From the NCBI GenBank assembly GCA_038210135.1, contig JBBQWZ010000042.1:1-63065 (forward strand): a stretch of DNA of 63,065 nt, given 5' to 3'. Below are positions 1 to 10,300 of the stretch, piece by piece. The DNA is from JBBQWZ01 sp038210135. Lineage in GTDB: Bacteria > Acidobacteriota > Terriglobia > Bryobacterales > Bryobacteraceae. Position 1 is the stretch's first letter, and every line of letters begins with the position of its first letter. A program made the translations under genes and the position numbers. The notes below the pieces were generated by a model. It made no database searches. It saw only the letters and a list, made by a program, of their open reading frames with translations, and had not been told where the DNA came from.

Positions 1-115
1 CCCTTGGAAAACGCTCCCGCGTTTCCCACATTCCCACAGCGCCTACGATTGCTTCTTTCCTCAAACAAAAAAGAAAGACTCCAGCCTCACCCACCCTCAA
101 CGCCCCGCTTCAGGC

Positions 116-970
116 TCATCCTTCGATGAGAAAATGCTGCATGGCGCCGGGCAGCCCGTGCGCGTCGAGGTAAGCGGCCATGGAGGTTCCGATGACGCCG
201 AGCCAGCGGAGCATCAGCGGATGGATGTTGCCGGAGATGGGTTCGGCGAAGGGCGGAATGTAGATGCGGCCGGGAAAGGGCGCGGTCTGGTGCTGGGTGT
301 AGACGATGTGCGGCTGGAAGTCGAGATTAATTTTAGTGACGGTGCGCGACTCGATCATGTTGTTCATGTAGGAATCGCGGTTGTTGTCGTGGCCGACGTA
401 TTCCTGATAAAGCCACGGCATGGGGCTGACCTCGTAGGAGGTTCCGACGTTCTGGCGGTACCAGCTGGCGGTCATGGTTTGGCCGTCGGGATTGATAGAG
501 GGCCACAGCATGAGGATGACGTTGTCGAAGATTTCTTTGGGCTGATCGCGCAGCAGCTCGTAGGCGAGTTGAATGGAGTGCTGAGCTCCGGCGACTTCGC
601 TCGCATGGAGCCCGCCGTCGATGTGAACGAGAGCTTTCCCGGTGGCGGCAAGGGCGTGCGCCTGGGCTTCATTGAGTCCGCGGGCGTTGGCGAGTTGGCC
701 GGAAATCTTTGAGTATTCGGCGACCTTCGCCAGATTGGCAGGCGTCGAAATCAGGGCGACCCACCAGTCGCGACCTTGCGTTGTTTTGCCGATTTTGACC
801 AGCTTTATGCGGTCGGTTGAAGCGGCCAGCTTCTGGAAATAGGCGATTGATTCCTCGTAGGTGGCGAGATAGAAGTCTTCACCGACCTTGTGGCCGAGAA
901 TGGATTCCGGCGTGGGAATTTGAGCGGAAGCGCCCAGCGCGGCCGCCATAACGAGGATCAGGGTTCGCAT
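116..970 (-). CDS. Truncated M14 zinc carboxypeptidase-like protein (284 aa)
   Basis: Secreted metallopeptidase-like protein with an N-terminal signal peptide (about residues 1-16, ending ASA). It keeps the first zinc motif HASE (H122, E125) and the NPDG and HDNNRDSYMNN segments typical of this M14 group. It is a close paralogue of the upstream 952-aa gene and aligns with it from the start to the segment LPGAM, then stops after QHFLIEG. The region of the paralogue that carries the likely catalytic Glu and the whole C-terminal half is absent. The start codon overlaps the stop of the upstream gene (TAATG), so translation is probably coupled. It is either a degraded duplicate or a domain-sized remnant; peptidase activity is doubtful. 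Confidence 0.75.
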   Translation of the reverse strand: MRTLILVMAAALGASAQIPTPESILGHKVGEDFYLATYEESIAYFQKLAASTDRIKLVKIGKTTQGRDWWVALISTPANLAKVAEYSKISGQLANARGLNEAQAHALAATGKALVHIDGGLHASEVAGAQHSIQLAYELLRDQPKEIFDNVILMLWPSINPDGQTMTASWYRQNVGTSYEVSPMPWLYQEYVGHDNNRDSYMNNMIESRTVTKINLDFQPHIVYTQHQTAPFPGRIYIPPFAEPISGNIHPLMLRWLGVIGTSMAAYLDAHGLPGAMQHFLIEG

Positions 971-3828
971 TACGGCACCTGCGTAAGTTTGTATTGTTCG
1001 AGCAGGTCGGCGAGCTTGGCCTCACTGAGATCTTTGGCGCGGAGGTCGGCGGAGAACTTGCGGAGTTGCGCGATGTACTCGGCGAATTTGCGGGCGAGAG
1101 CAGCGTCGTCGATGGTTTGCCGCGCGTCTTCAAGGGCCGGCAGGCGGTCGCGCTGGAAGGCGTCGAGCGCGGCGTCGAGCTTCTTCTGCTCTTCGGATGC
1201 CTTCGCGCCTTTGGCGGTGTGGAACGCTTTATTCTGGTCGAGCAATTTGGCGAGCTCGGCGTTGGCGGTTTCGGCCTGGGTGCGCCACGCGCCGGCGGGT
1301 CCGCGAGTGGCGGCGTTCGACGGAGCGGGCGGCGCGGCGGCGCCGTTGTAGTAGAGGGCGTTGAAGAAGAACTTGTAAGTTCCGTGAGATTGTCCTCGCC
1401 ATTGCGGACGGAAGCCGAGCAGGACGATGTGGCCTTTTCCGTAGGCGACGTCGAGAGCGGCGGCTTTGCCTTGGATCTTTTCGGGCCCAAGCAAGTAGCC
1501 GCTGGCGAGCGGAGTCCGCTCTTTCGGATACGACGCGAGGATGGTTCCGGAGAAGCCGGGCTTAGTTTCGAAGGCGGGGCTGCGCTCCGACATGATGATG
1601 GATTGCGCCGTCAGGCCGGCGACCAGAGGATGCGTCGTGTCCTTGATCTCGACGTGGAGCAGGCAACCGGAGCAGAAGAATTCGGTGGGCTTGGCGTTCG
1701 CTAGAACGTTGGTGACGGGAAGGTTGAACTTGTCGATGGCGAAGAGAGTGGCCGCGCTGAAGGCAACGAGCGTTCCGCCGCCGTCCACGAATTCACGAAG
1801 CTTTTCGACGCCGGCGTCGCCGATGCCTCCCGCGTACTGGCCGGGGACGGAGCCTTGCGCGTAGCCGTCCATGATGGTGCGGGCGTTGATGTCGGCGACG
1901 ACGATGACGTCGTAGCGATCGCGGAGGTGTCCGGCCTGGATGTCGGCATTGCGGAGCCCGGTGTAGGGGAACGCGAACTGCTCTAGGATCCAGCGCGTCC
2001 AGCCTTCATCGATCGAGGCGGACCAGGGGCGGTAGATGCCGATGCGCGGCGCCTTCACGGAATACGAAGTGGCGTTGGCGGGCGCGGCGCTGACGGTGAC
2101 TCCGGTGTTTTGCGCGATGGCGTCGAGCTTGGCGCGGTCGTAATCGATCGAGATATCGTCGGAGTTTTTTCCGAAGGAGACTTTGCCACCGGCCGCGAGC
2201 ACCTGATTGACGGCGCGATAGCTTGCGTTGGTGCGGCGCGAGAGGGAAAACGGTCCGGCGCCGCCGTTTAGCTTGCCGACGATCTTGTCGGGCTGATCCA
2301 GCTTGCGGAGTCCACTACGTTGGTCGGCGGCAACAGGCGTTGCGACGGCGGCGACTTCGACTCCCATCTGCATGGGCAGCGTCCAACCGGTGACGTCGTA
2401 AGGCAACTCTGGCGGTCCGCCGGGAGTCTGGCGGAGGTCGGGATATTTTTGTGTTTCGAAGAGATCCTTGACAAGCCCGGAGAAGGGCTGATCCATGAGG
2501 ACGACCCAGGATCCGGCGGCGTACTCCATGCCGTTGGCGCGGAAGGGGCGCGTCGCGGTGTGGACCTCGATGCCGTTCAGCATGATCTTTTCGGCAAGGA
2601 TCGCGGCGCTGCCCGGATCACGCTGGTCGCGCGGAATGACGTAGGCGTAGGGCGGATCGTTCGCGAAGCGCTTCACGATATCGCGGCCGGCCTGATAGCG
2701 GTTGTACTGAATCTCTTCGCGATACTTGGCGGCGGTATCGAGCACCGACATGGAGCCGCCGATCATATAGCGGACGGCGTCGCCGAGCCGCCACCAACCG
2801 CCTTTCCAGGGGGAGGAGTAGAAAACTTCGGTGCGCAGGTCCTGCTTCTCTTTCGGAAATTCATCCACGGTGTAGAAGTGCGGCGTCGCGTAGCGGTAGA
2901 GCGCGGTTTCGGTGAGGAACGAAACCGTGTTGCGGTAGCTGTTGACGTGATCGATGAAGCCGGGATACCAATCGTCGAAGCGTCCGCGGTGCATGGCGCC
3001 GGGCATGTTGTGCTCGTCGAGGTAAGCGGCCATCGAGGTTCCGAAGACATTCACCCAACGCCACATCAGCGGATGGACGTTCGAGGAGATGGGATCGGAG
3101 AAGGGCGGGATCCAGATGCGCGCGGGAAAGGGCGCGGTCTGGTGGTGGTTGTAGACCACCTGCGGATACCATTCGAGCATTTGGCGGGTGACGACTTGCG
3201 ACTCGACCATGTTGTTCATATAGCCGTCGCGATTGTTGTCGTGGCCGATGTATTCCTGATAGAGCTCGATCATGGGGCTGACTTCGTAGGGCGTACCGAG
3301 GTTCGAGCGGTACCAGTTGACCATCATGTTCTGGCCGTCGGGATTGATCGAGAACCAGAGGACGAGGATGACGTTATCGAGGATGCGGTGGATTTCGGGC
3401 GTAGTGCCGCTGACGAGGTTGTAGGCGAGTTGAATGGTGTGCTGGGCGTTCGCGACCTCGGTCGAATGGAGTCCGCCGTCGATGTGGACCATGGCGCGTC
3501 CGTCTTTCGCGAGGGCGCGGGCCTGATCGTCGGAGAGCCCGCGGGTCCATGCCAGGCGCTTCGCGTTTTCCTTGTGCTTGTCGAGATTGCGGAGGTTCTC
3601 AGGCGACGAAATGATGGCAATGTACCAGTCGACTTTGCGGGTGGTTTGCCCGACCTTGACGAGCTTTAATTTGTCGGTGGAGGCGGCGAGCTTTTGGAAA
3701 TAGCCGAGCGATTCGTCGTAGCTGGCGAGGTAGAAGTCGTCGCCGGGTTTATGTCCGAGAACGGATTCGGGAGTGGGAATCTGCGCGAACAGGGACGACG
3801 CCACAGCGAGCAATAACAGGGGTTTCAT
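970..3828 (-). CDS. M14 family zinc carboxypeptidase with GATase-like C-terminal domain
   Basis: A 952-aa secreted peptidase. I chose the ATG giving MKPLLLLAVASSLFAQ because it yields a clean signal peptide; the longer open frame runs into the MFS gene. M14 features: HSTE (H121, E124) for zinc, the NPDG segment near 162-165, a later zinc His at NHHQ (228-229), and a probable catalytic Glu in FLTET (about 307). The C-terminal part (roughly 560-850) contains a segment with DVIVVADIN and GGGTLVAFS that looks like a class I glutamine-amidotransferase-like fold, a combination seen in acidobacterial M14 proteins. Probably degrades peptides in the periplasm or outside the cell. It lies 32 nt downstream of the MFS gene and overlaps the truncated paralogue by one base. 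Confidence 0.85.
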   Translation of the reverse strand: MKPLLLLAVASSLFAQIPTPESVLGHKPGDDFYLASYDESLGYFQKLAASTDKLKLVKVGQTTRKVDWYIAIISSPENLRNLDKHKENAKRLAWTRGLSDDQARALAKDGRAMVHIDGGLHSTEVANAQHTIQLAYNLVSGTTPEIHRILDNVILVLWFSINPDGQNMMVNWYRSNLGTPYEVSPMIELYQEYIGHDNNRDGYMNNMVESQVVTRQMLEWYPQVVYNHHQTAPFPARIWIPPFSDPISSNVHPLMWRWVNVFGTSMAAYLDEHNMPGAMHRGRFDDWYPGFIDHVNSYRNTVSFLTETALYRYATPHFYTVDEFPKEKQDLRTEVFYSSPWKGGWWRLGDAVRYMIGGSMSVLDTAAKYREEIQYNRYQAGRDIVKRFANDPPYAYVIPRDQRDPGSAAILAEKIMLNGIEVHTATRPFRANGMEYAAGSWVVLMDQPFSGLVKDLFETQKYPDLRQTPGGPPELPYDVTGWTLPMQMGVEVAAVATPVAADQRSGLRKLDQPDKIVGKLNGGAGPFSLSRRTNASYRAVNQVLAAGGKVSFGKNSDDISIDYDRAKLDAIAQNTGVTVSAAPANATSYSVKAPRIGIYRPWSASIDEGWTRWILEQFAFPYTGLRNADIQAGHLRDRYDVIVVADINARTIMDGYAQGSVPGQYAGGIGDAGVEKLREFVDGGGTLVAFSAATLFAIDKFNLPVTNVLANAKPTEFFCSGCLLHVEIKDTTHPLVAGLTAQSIIMSERSPAFETKPGFSGTILASYPKERTPLASGYLLGPEKIQGKAAALDVAYGKGHIVLLGFRPQWRGQSHGTYKFFFNALYYNGAAAPPAPSNAATRGPAGAWRTQAETANAELAKLLDQNKAFHTAKGAKASEEQKKLDAALDAFQRDRLPALEDARQTIDDAALARKFAEYIAQLRKFSADLRAKDLSEAKLADLLEQYKLTQVP

Positions 3829-3860
3829 GGAACTTGCTAGGCTAGCACGCCCGGTCGAGA

Positions 3861-5117
3861 TCAGGCGGCGGACATGCTCTCGACGGAAGGCGCGGCGCGG
3901 CGCGAAGGCATGGGAGCGAGCCAGCAACCGATTCCGAGGGCGGCGGTGGCGACGGCGAGAATTTGAAACACGAGGTCGTAGGAGCCAGTGCGGCGCAGCG
4001 TGCCGGCGAGAAGCAGGGGTCCGAGGGCGGAGGCGAGAACGGTCATCATCTGGGCGGAGCCTTGGATTCTGCCGAGATGTTCGCGGCCGAAGAGCTGTCC
4101 CCATACCGAAAAGAAAACAACGGTGACAACGCCGCCGGCGGCGCCCATGGCGACTCCGTAGAGCGCGACGTGGGTGAAGGTGCGAACCAAGGGCAGCGCG
4201 GCCAAAGCGAGCGCGAGGATCGCCATGCCGCCGGCCATCACTTTCTGGATGGGCCATTTGGTGGCAAGCCAGCCTCCGCCGAAGTTCGCGACGAGGCCGA
4301 CCATCGTGCTGATGACGAGGACGGTGTGATAAGTCGAAGCATCGAAGCCGCGTTCGACGAGGATGGATTCGTTGAATAAGGAGATGCCGGAATAGACGAG
4401 TCCGAAGAGGGAGCTGGAGAGCGCGAAGAGCCAGAAGGCGGGCGTCGCGAGAGTTTCGGCGAGCGTGAAGCTGGGCGCGTCGGCGACAGGCTCCGCGGCT
4501 CCATCGAGGGTAAGGCCCTGCTCTTCCGGACTATTGCGAACGAGCAGCCAGGCGACGGGCGCGAAGGCGATCAGGGTCCAACCGACGGTGGACCAGGTGG
4601 AACGCCATCCGACTTTGATCACAGCCGCACCGACGGAGGGAAAGGCGAGGATGAATCCGACGCCGACCAGAAGCGAGTAAATGCCCATCGCAAAATTGAG
4701 GCGCCGGGAAAACCATTTTCCGACCAAGGCAAGGCTGACGACGGAAAGGGCGCTCTGGCCGAATCCGCGGGTCGCCATGACCGTCACGAAGAGAAGCGGG
4801 AATGAGGTGCTGGCGCTCATCAGCAGGACGGAGCCGCCCAACAGGATCAGGAGAATGGTCAGGATGATGCGGGATCCAAAGCGGTCGGCGAGCCGACCGA
4901 ACGGAATGCTGAAAGCGGCGCCGAGCAAGGTCGCCCAGAGATTCAGGCCGGCGTAATCGACGCGGTCGATGTTGAGTTCTTTGAGCAGCGATTCGGTGAT
5001 GAGGCCGAGGCCCTGCGTGCGTCCAGGGAGGGTCGCGACCATGGCGAGCGCAGAAATCGCAAGGATGATCCAGCCGGAATAAATTGGTTTTCGCACCGGG
5101 GAAAATACGGAAATCAA
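3861..5117 (-). CDS. MFS transporter
   Basis: A 418-aa integral membrane protein with about 12 hydrophobic helices. The loop GRLADRFGSR (near 74-83) matches the MFS motif between helices 2 and 3. The arrangement resembles the oxalate/formate and monocarboxylate branch, but the substrate cannot be read from sequence. It lies just upstream of two M14 peptidase genes on the same strand, which may mean import of peptide breakdown products; that link is inference. The start 24 nt after the GIY-YIG gene suggests co-transcription. Confidence 0.85.
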   Translation of the reverse strand: MISVFSPVRKPIYSGWIILAISALAMVATLPGRTQGLGLITESLLKELNIDRVDYAGLNLWATLLGAAFSIPFGRLADRFGSRIILTILLILLGGSVLLMSASTSFPLLFVTVMATRGFGQSALSVVSLALVGKWFSRRLNFAMGIYSLLVGVGFILAFPSVGAAVIKVGWRSTWSTVGWTLIAFAPVAWLLVRNSPEEQGLTLDGAAEPVADAPSFTLAETLATPAFWLFALSSSLFGLVYSGISLFNESILVERGFDASTYHTVLVISTMVGLVANFGGGWLATKWPIQKVMAGGMAILALALAALPLVRTFTHVALYGVAMGAAGGVVTVVFFSVWGQLFGREHLGRIQGSAQMMTVLASALGPLLLAGTLRRTGSYDLVFQILAVATAALGIGCWLAPMPSRRAAPSVESMSAA

Positions 5118-5140
5118 ATTGTATCGAAATCGAGGAATCG

Positions 5141-5473
5141 TTAACGGCGCGTGGAGCCGCGCATGCTCGAAGGGGCGGGGCGATTTTGCGAATGAACCTT
5201 CGGGTGCATCTCGGCAATCAGCCGTTGCTGGCGGGTGGAGCGATCGTCGCCGTAGCAGACTTCAAACGTAAATCCGGTGGGCGTCAGAAGAGCGAGTTCG
5301 GTTCCCTGCTCGCTGAGATGCATGCCGAGGCTTTCGCGAATATTGTCACTTTGCCCGATATAGAGCCATTCTCTCGAATTCGAGAGACCATAGACTCCGG
5401 GCGAATCCGGCGCGACGCGCTGGATGGTCGCCGCATTAAACACGATCGAAGCGACGCGATTCGCAAAAGGCAT
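5141..5473 (-). CDS. Small GIY-YIG domain protein
   Basis: A 110-aa protein with the hallmark pair GVY (26-28) and YIG (38-40), followed by QSDNIRESL, as in the GIY-YIG nuclease superfamily. Arg46 sits where the family places its catalytic Arg. A C-terminal Glu (in RLIAEMHPKVH) may supply the metal ligand. It is a stand-alone domain without a UvrC or homing-endonuclease partner, so its substrate is unknown. It lies between msrQ and the MFS gene with short gaps, all on the same strand. Confidence 0.65.
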   Translation of the reverse strand: MPFANRVASIVFNAATIQRVAPDSPGVYGLSNSREWLYIGQSDNIRESLGMHLSEQGTELALLTPTGFTFEVCYGDDRSTRQQRLIAEMHPKVHSQNRPAPSSMRGSTRR

Positions 5474-5513
5474 TTAGGTACGCACTTCAGTATGGGCCTC
5501 GCGATGCCCGGCG

Positions 5514-6188
5514 TCAACGCGGCTGGGCGGGTAGAGGGACTTTCGGACCGGCGCGCATACGCTTCGAAATCGAGAAGACGACGCGGATCGCAAGAAGCGC
5601 GATCAGGATGGCGGCGTACAACTGGGGGGTCTGCGTGCCGACTTTGCCCTGCCACCAAAAATGCACGACGGCGGCCATCGCGCTGATGTAGACGAGCCGG
5701 TGCAGACGCTGCCAGCGTTTTCCGCCGAGCCAACGAATCGACTGATCGAACGAGGTGGCGGCTAGCGGAATCATCAAGCCGAGAGCGAGGGCGCCGGCAA
5801 TGAAAAAGCGCCGGTAGGTGAGGTCTTCGGTGATGGTTTGCCAGTTCCACTGCACGTCGATGCCGAAGTAATGCAGAGCATGCAGGGATCCATAAAAGAA
5901 GGCGAAGAGGCCGATCATGCGGCGGAAGCGGATCAGCGGGCTGAGTCCAGGAAGGCGCCGGAGGGGAGTGATCGCGAGGCTCGCGAGTAGGATCCGCAGA
6001 GTCCAACGGCCGGTGTAGCGGGCGACAAATTCGATGCGGTTGATGCCGAGATCGTTATGCGACCAGCGCCAGGCGAGCCAAGCGAGAGGCGCGAGACACG
6101 CGAGGAATACAAGCCACCATAGCCATGGCGATGCCCAGAGATTCTTTTTCATCGAGGGTTGCGGCGCGCGCGGGCGCACCAGTTTCAT
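5514..6188 (-). CDS. msrQ: Protein-methionine-sulfoxide reductase heme-binding subunit MsrQ
   Basis: A 224-aa membrane protein of the ferric-reductase-like/YedZ group, which passes electrons to the periplasmic molybdopterin reductase MsrP that repairs oxidised methionines. About six hydrophobic helices and family His residues are visible: H103 and H106 (SLHALHYFG), H163 (RLHRLVY) and H176 (AVVHFWW). A second possible start is the Met at residue 13 (MKKNLWAS). No msrP gene lies in the window, so the partner must be encoded elsewhere or this is an orphan subunit. Confidence 0.85.
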   Translation of the reverse strand: MKLVRPRAPQPSMKKNLWASPWLWWLVFLACLAPLAWLAWRWSHNDLGINRIEFVARYTGRWTLRILLASLAITPLRRLPGLSPLIRFRRMIGLFAFFYGSLHALHYFGIDVQWNWQTITEDLTYRRFFIAGALALGLMIPLAATSFDQSIRWLGGKRWQRLHRLVYISAMAAVVHFWWQGKVGTQTPQLYAAILIALLAIRVVFSISKRMRAGPKVPLPAQPR

Positions 6189-6207
6189 TATCCCGCCGGA
6201 GAGGATT

Positions 6208-6645
6208 CTATTCCGAGGGAATCGGCTGCTTTCGCGCCTGCGAGACGCCGATGAGGGCGCGGACCAGTTCGACGAAAGGCAGGATCAGACCGAACGCGAA
6301 GGCCCCGATGCCGAGGACCCCGATGAGGTAGGCAGGCGGGTGATCCATCGTCGGATTCGGCGTTTCGAAAAGCATCGCCACGACGAACAACAAGGCCCAC
6401 GCGGGGATGGCGAGAAGCAGCCAGAGATGGAAGCGAAGCGATCCGGCGGCTTGGGTTCGCACGAAGCCCTTGGCAGTGAAGCGCGCAACGGCGGCGACGA
6501 TCAAACCGGCGGTCAGCATGAAGAGGCCCGGGGTGAAGAAGAAGTTATAGTCCAGACCCGCTACGGAGGTCCACATGGGAATGCCGAGCCAGAGGGGTGC
6601 GGATTGCACCAGGATGGCTTTCCAACGTTGGCCGGAGTTATCCAC
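6208..6645 (-). CDS. Hypothetical four-helix membrane protein
   Basis: A 145-aa protein starting at GTG (VDNSGQRWK). It has about four hydrophobic stretches (near residues 14-24, 34-54, 72-93 and 106-130) and no recognisable catalytic motif. It sits 9 nt after the HAD hydrolase gene and 19 nt before msrQ, so it is probably in the same transcript. I do not recognise the family. Confidence 0.6.
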   Translation of the reverse strand: MDNSGQRWKAILVQSAPLWLGIPMWTSVAGLDYNFFFTPGLFMLTAGLIVAAVARFTAKGFVRTQAAGSLRFHLWLLLAIPAWALLFVVAMLFETPNPTMDHPPAYLIGVLGIGAFAFGLILPFVELVRALIGVSQARKQPIPSE

Positions 6646-6654
6646 TTTGATGGT

Positions 6655-7260
6655 TTACCAGGAGACGTCCCGCGACCGAAGTTCGAGCTGTAACTGTTCG
6701 TAGTTCAGAAATTGGACGGCGTCGATGCCCTGCTTCCGCGCTCCTTCGACGTAGACGGGAATGTCGTCGGTGAAGAAGCAATCTTCGGCGGCGCACTGCG
6801 CGGCGGCGATGGCCGCCTGATAGATTCGCGAACTCGGCTTGGCTGCTCCGACCTTGTAGGAAAGCACGTACTCGTGAAAGTGATTCAGCTGCGGATAGCG
6901 TGATCGAATTTCATCGAAGTGGATGACGTTGGTATTCGACAGCAGGACCAGGCGATATTGTTTCGCGAGGGCTTCGAACAGTTCTTCCGGAAGCAGGGAG
7001 TGGGCGGGGAAAAGCGCAGACCAGAGATTGCAAAACTCGGCGTGGGAGATGTTGATATCGAAAAGGCGGCCGAGCTCGGCGGTGAATTCTTCGGCGGTCA
7101 TTTGACCGGTTTCAAAGCGCTTCACGAGATCGGTGGTTCCGAATTTCTTTGGGATCTCTTCGGCAGGAATTCCGCAAACAGCTTCGAGTGCGCGATAGGC
7201 GCGCGGAAAGTCGAGCGGGACGATGACGCCGCCGAGATCGAAAATAAGCGCCTTAGGCAT
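6655..7260 (-). CDS. HAD superfamily hydrolase (subfamily IA, YihX-like)
   Basis: A 201-aa cytosolic hydrolase of the haloacid dehalogenase fold. Motif I is FDLGGVIV with nucleophile D8; the usual second Asp is Gly (D-L-G), as in the YihX/epoxide-hydrolase-N-terminal branch. Motif II is SNTN (108-111), motif III is K141 in AAKPSSR, and motif IV is the DD pair at 165-166. The alpha-helical cap is the insertion after motif I. It probably acts on a small phosphorylated metabolite, which is not predictable here. It is the first gene of the minus-strand run down to position 116. Confidence 0.85.
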   Translation of the reverse strand: MPKALIFDLGGVIVPLDFPRAYRALEAVCGIPAEEIPKKFGTTDLVKRFETGQMTAEEFTAELGRLFDINISHAEFCNLWSALFPAHSLLPEELFEALAKQYRLVLLSNTNVIHFDEIRSRYPQLNHFHEYVLSYKVGAAKPSSRIYQAAIAAAQCAAEDCFFTDDIPVYVEGARKQGIDAVQFLNYEQLQLELRSRDVSW

Positions 7261-7389
7261 TGTTCGTTATTGTATCGGGCCAGGCCGAATTTTGAATCCG
7301 AGACGAATTACGCAAGGGGTGAAATGGACAAAAAGACCCTTTCGCCCGATCTCTTGCTCGCATAGAATAGGGTCGCTCCTGGAGGCTCT

Positions 7390-10300
7390 ATGCCATTGGT
7401 CCGTTTTATTGCCGCGCTCTGTTTTTGCGCTCTTGCCCTTCCCGCAGCCACCGTACAAAAGATCGCGGTCAACCAGGTGGACCTCTATCTTGCAGGCAAG
7501 CTGGTTGAAGCGAAATCTCACATTGGGGTCGTCGATGTCACTTACACGCCGGATCCGACGGGCGTCCAGTGGATCAACATCGTACAGACACCAGCTTCTG
7601 GATCGCCCCGCTGGCTGGTTCGCAATTTGATTTTACTTTCGCAAGCGTACCTGCACGCGCCGACGTACCGGATCAGCCGTTATGTGGATCTGCTGGTTAC
7701 TTCCGGCACCAATCTGTCCGGGACATCATACCTCTACAGCTACGTCATCACGAACGCGCCGCTGACCACAATTCCGACCATTGGATTGACCGCCGGAACC
7801 GCGACGGTGGCGGTCGCAAGAATGCAAACCAACAGCGGCCTTGCGAACGCACCGACCAGTATGAATAGCGGGGCTGCGCCGAATCTGCTTGCGAGCAGCG
7901 ATCCATCGTTGTCCGGCTCCAGCTACGCGCCGCCGCCGGTGAAGGAGGAAACGAATAATACGGACCAGACTCCGGTGGTGACGGGCGACCCCGACATGCC
8001 CAACGTGACACAGGGTTCGATGCAGTGCGTGCCCGGCGCGATGGCGAACAGCATGCAGTGGTTGGCGAAGAAAGGGAAGATCAAACTTTCCGAGGATCCG
8101 AAGAAGACTCTCTCCGACCTCGCGGCCGGCATGAGCACGGACGCGACGAAAGGTTCGATGCTCGATTCGGCGATTAGCGGGCTCAGCTCGTGGGCGGCCG
8201 GAAAAAGTATTCCTCTCAATATTGAATTCCAGACGGACGGGGCGTACCTGGGTTTGCCAACGACGGGCGACATTAAGGATAAAAACGGAAACACACAGGC
8301 CAAAGGACGCGGTGCGCCGAACTGGGAGTTTCTTTTTGGCGAAAAACAGAAGGGCCAGGACGTCATCATGATCGTCGATCGCCTGACGCATACGATCAGT
8401 GGAACGATGGAGGTTTTTCATCACGCCGTGGTCGTCGAATGGGCGGGAACGGTGGCAGGACAGCGCTCGGTGACGTATCGCGACGACAACTATCAAAATG
8501 GCGGCGCCACGACGAAAGACCAGCAGGAAGAGATCGGCGATCGGCACGAGAGCATGAATATCGACAGCAACGGCAATGTGGAAAGGGACCTGTTCGACAC
8601 GCGTCTGCGCGCGATGATTGCGGAATCGCCGGTGCTGGCGCAGACCTCCGCGCTTCCGGCGATTCTCGCTCCGACATTCATCGCCAATCCGATTTCGCAC
8701 ATAACCAGCGACCCGTGCTCACACAGTACGGACCCGGTTTCAAGGAATGCGCTGCTTCTGTTTCATCCGAATGGATCGATGAGTTACCTGGGTACGGCGT
8801 CCGCAAGCATTCCTGGAATGGTGGATTACAGCGGGAACAGCGCGGCCGCCCATGCCAAGGGACCGGGTATGTACCGGGGATTCAGTACGATTTACGACGT
8901 CGTTCTGGCCCTGATCGCCGGTCCGTTCGGGCTGTTCGGAACTTCGACGACGATGGCGGGGGGAGACGGAAATCTTCCGGGCGGGTGCTCCATTGTTTCG
9001 ACGGCGGACGTCGTGCAGGGCGTGCCGTACACGACGGCGGCGAATGGAAATGGAAAGGCGATTGGGGACCCGGTATCGTCGGCGACGGGCGAATTGTTCT
9101 CGGATTATGATCCGGACCTCGCGCTGGGCGGTCCGCTGTCACTGAGCTTCAGGCGTTATTACGGATCGATGCTGGGCATCAACGATTTCTACTCGGCCCT
9201 CGGCAACAATTGGATGCACAACTTCGACAAGTGGCTGACGGTCTCAGGCTCCAATGCAACGGCACAGCTGGGACGGGGCCGGGTGGCGCGATTCCGTCAG
9301 AGCGGCACCACCTGGTCGATGCTCGGGCCGGATCGCTTTGCGCTCCAACTGATCAGTTCGGGCGGCGGCTACAAGCTGATGGATCCGGAAGCGCGGTTGA
9401 TTTATACGTTCACCGCGGCTGGTGCTTTGACGCGCATCGAGGACCGCAACGGGAACGCGCTGACGATTACGCAGGCGGCCAGCGGAAACGGTCCCACGCT
9501 GGTTGCCGACGGGCTCGGCAGGTCGCTGGCGTTTACGTATACGGGGAACAATCTCACGCAGGTGAAAGATCAGACCGGCCGGACGGTGAGCTTCAGTTAT
9601 ACGGGAGGGAATCTTACGAAGGTCACGGATGCCGCGGGAAGCGCGACGAGTTTCACCTACACGCAGGGCTCCGTGCTGCAAGGCTTGTTGACGGGCACCA
9701 CGCTTCCGGTGGGGAATGTGTTCCGGAATCAGACCTACGACAGCTTCGGGCGTGTTTCGCGGCAGACCGATGCAGCGGGCAACGCGCTGACGTTTTCGTA
9801 CACCGTGTCTTCGATCGGCGGAAACACGGACGTGTCCGATGCGTTGTCGAATACGTCGCGGTATGCGCACGACAATCTGGCGAGTGTGACGGAGCTTTCC
9901 GACCCCTATGGAATTACCGCACAGCGATCCTACGACCGGGCGAACCGGCTCGCCGGGCTTACGGACAGGCTGGGGAACCAGACATCGGCCGTGTATCACG
10001 ACCCGACGGGGTATCCGGCTTCGAGCACCGATGCGCTAGGCAATACGACAACGTACACGTGGACGGCGCAGGCGCAGGCCGGCTTCACATACTACAACCT
10101 GACGAAGATCGCCTATGCGGACGGCACCTCCGCGGCGTTCACCTACGACGCTTCGGGCAACAACCTTTCAAATGTCGATCAGGCGGGAGGGACCACGACG
10201 TTCACCTACAGTGCGACAGGACAGTTACTGACGTCTACGTCGGCAACGGGCGGCGTGACGACGTTCGCGTACAACAAGGACGCGACATTGGCGAGCCGCA

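Noticed and set aside
2320..3669. 449-aa open frame on the plus strand across the M14 gene
   Set aside because: Antisense shadow of the peptidase; no motif and Val/Asp-rich text typical of reversed frames.
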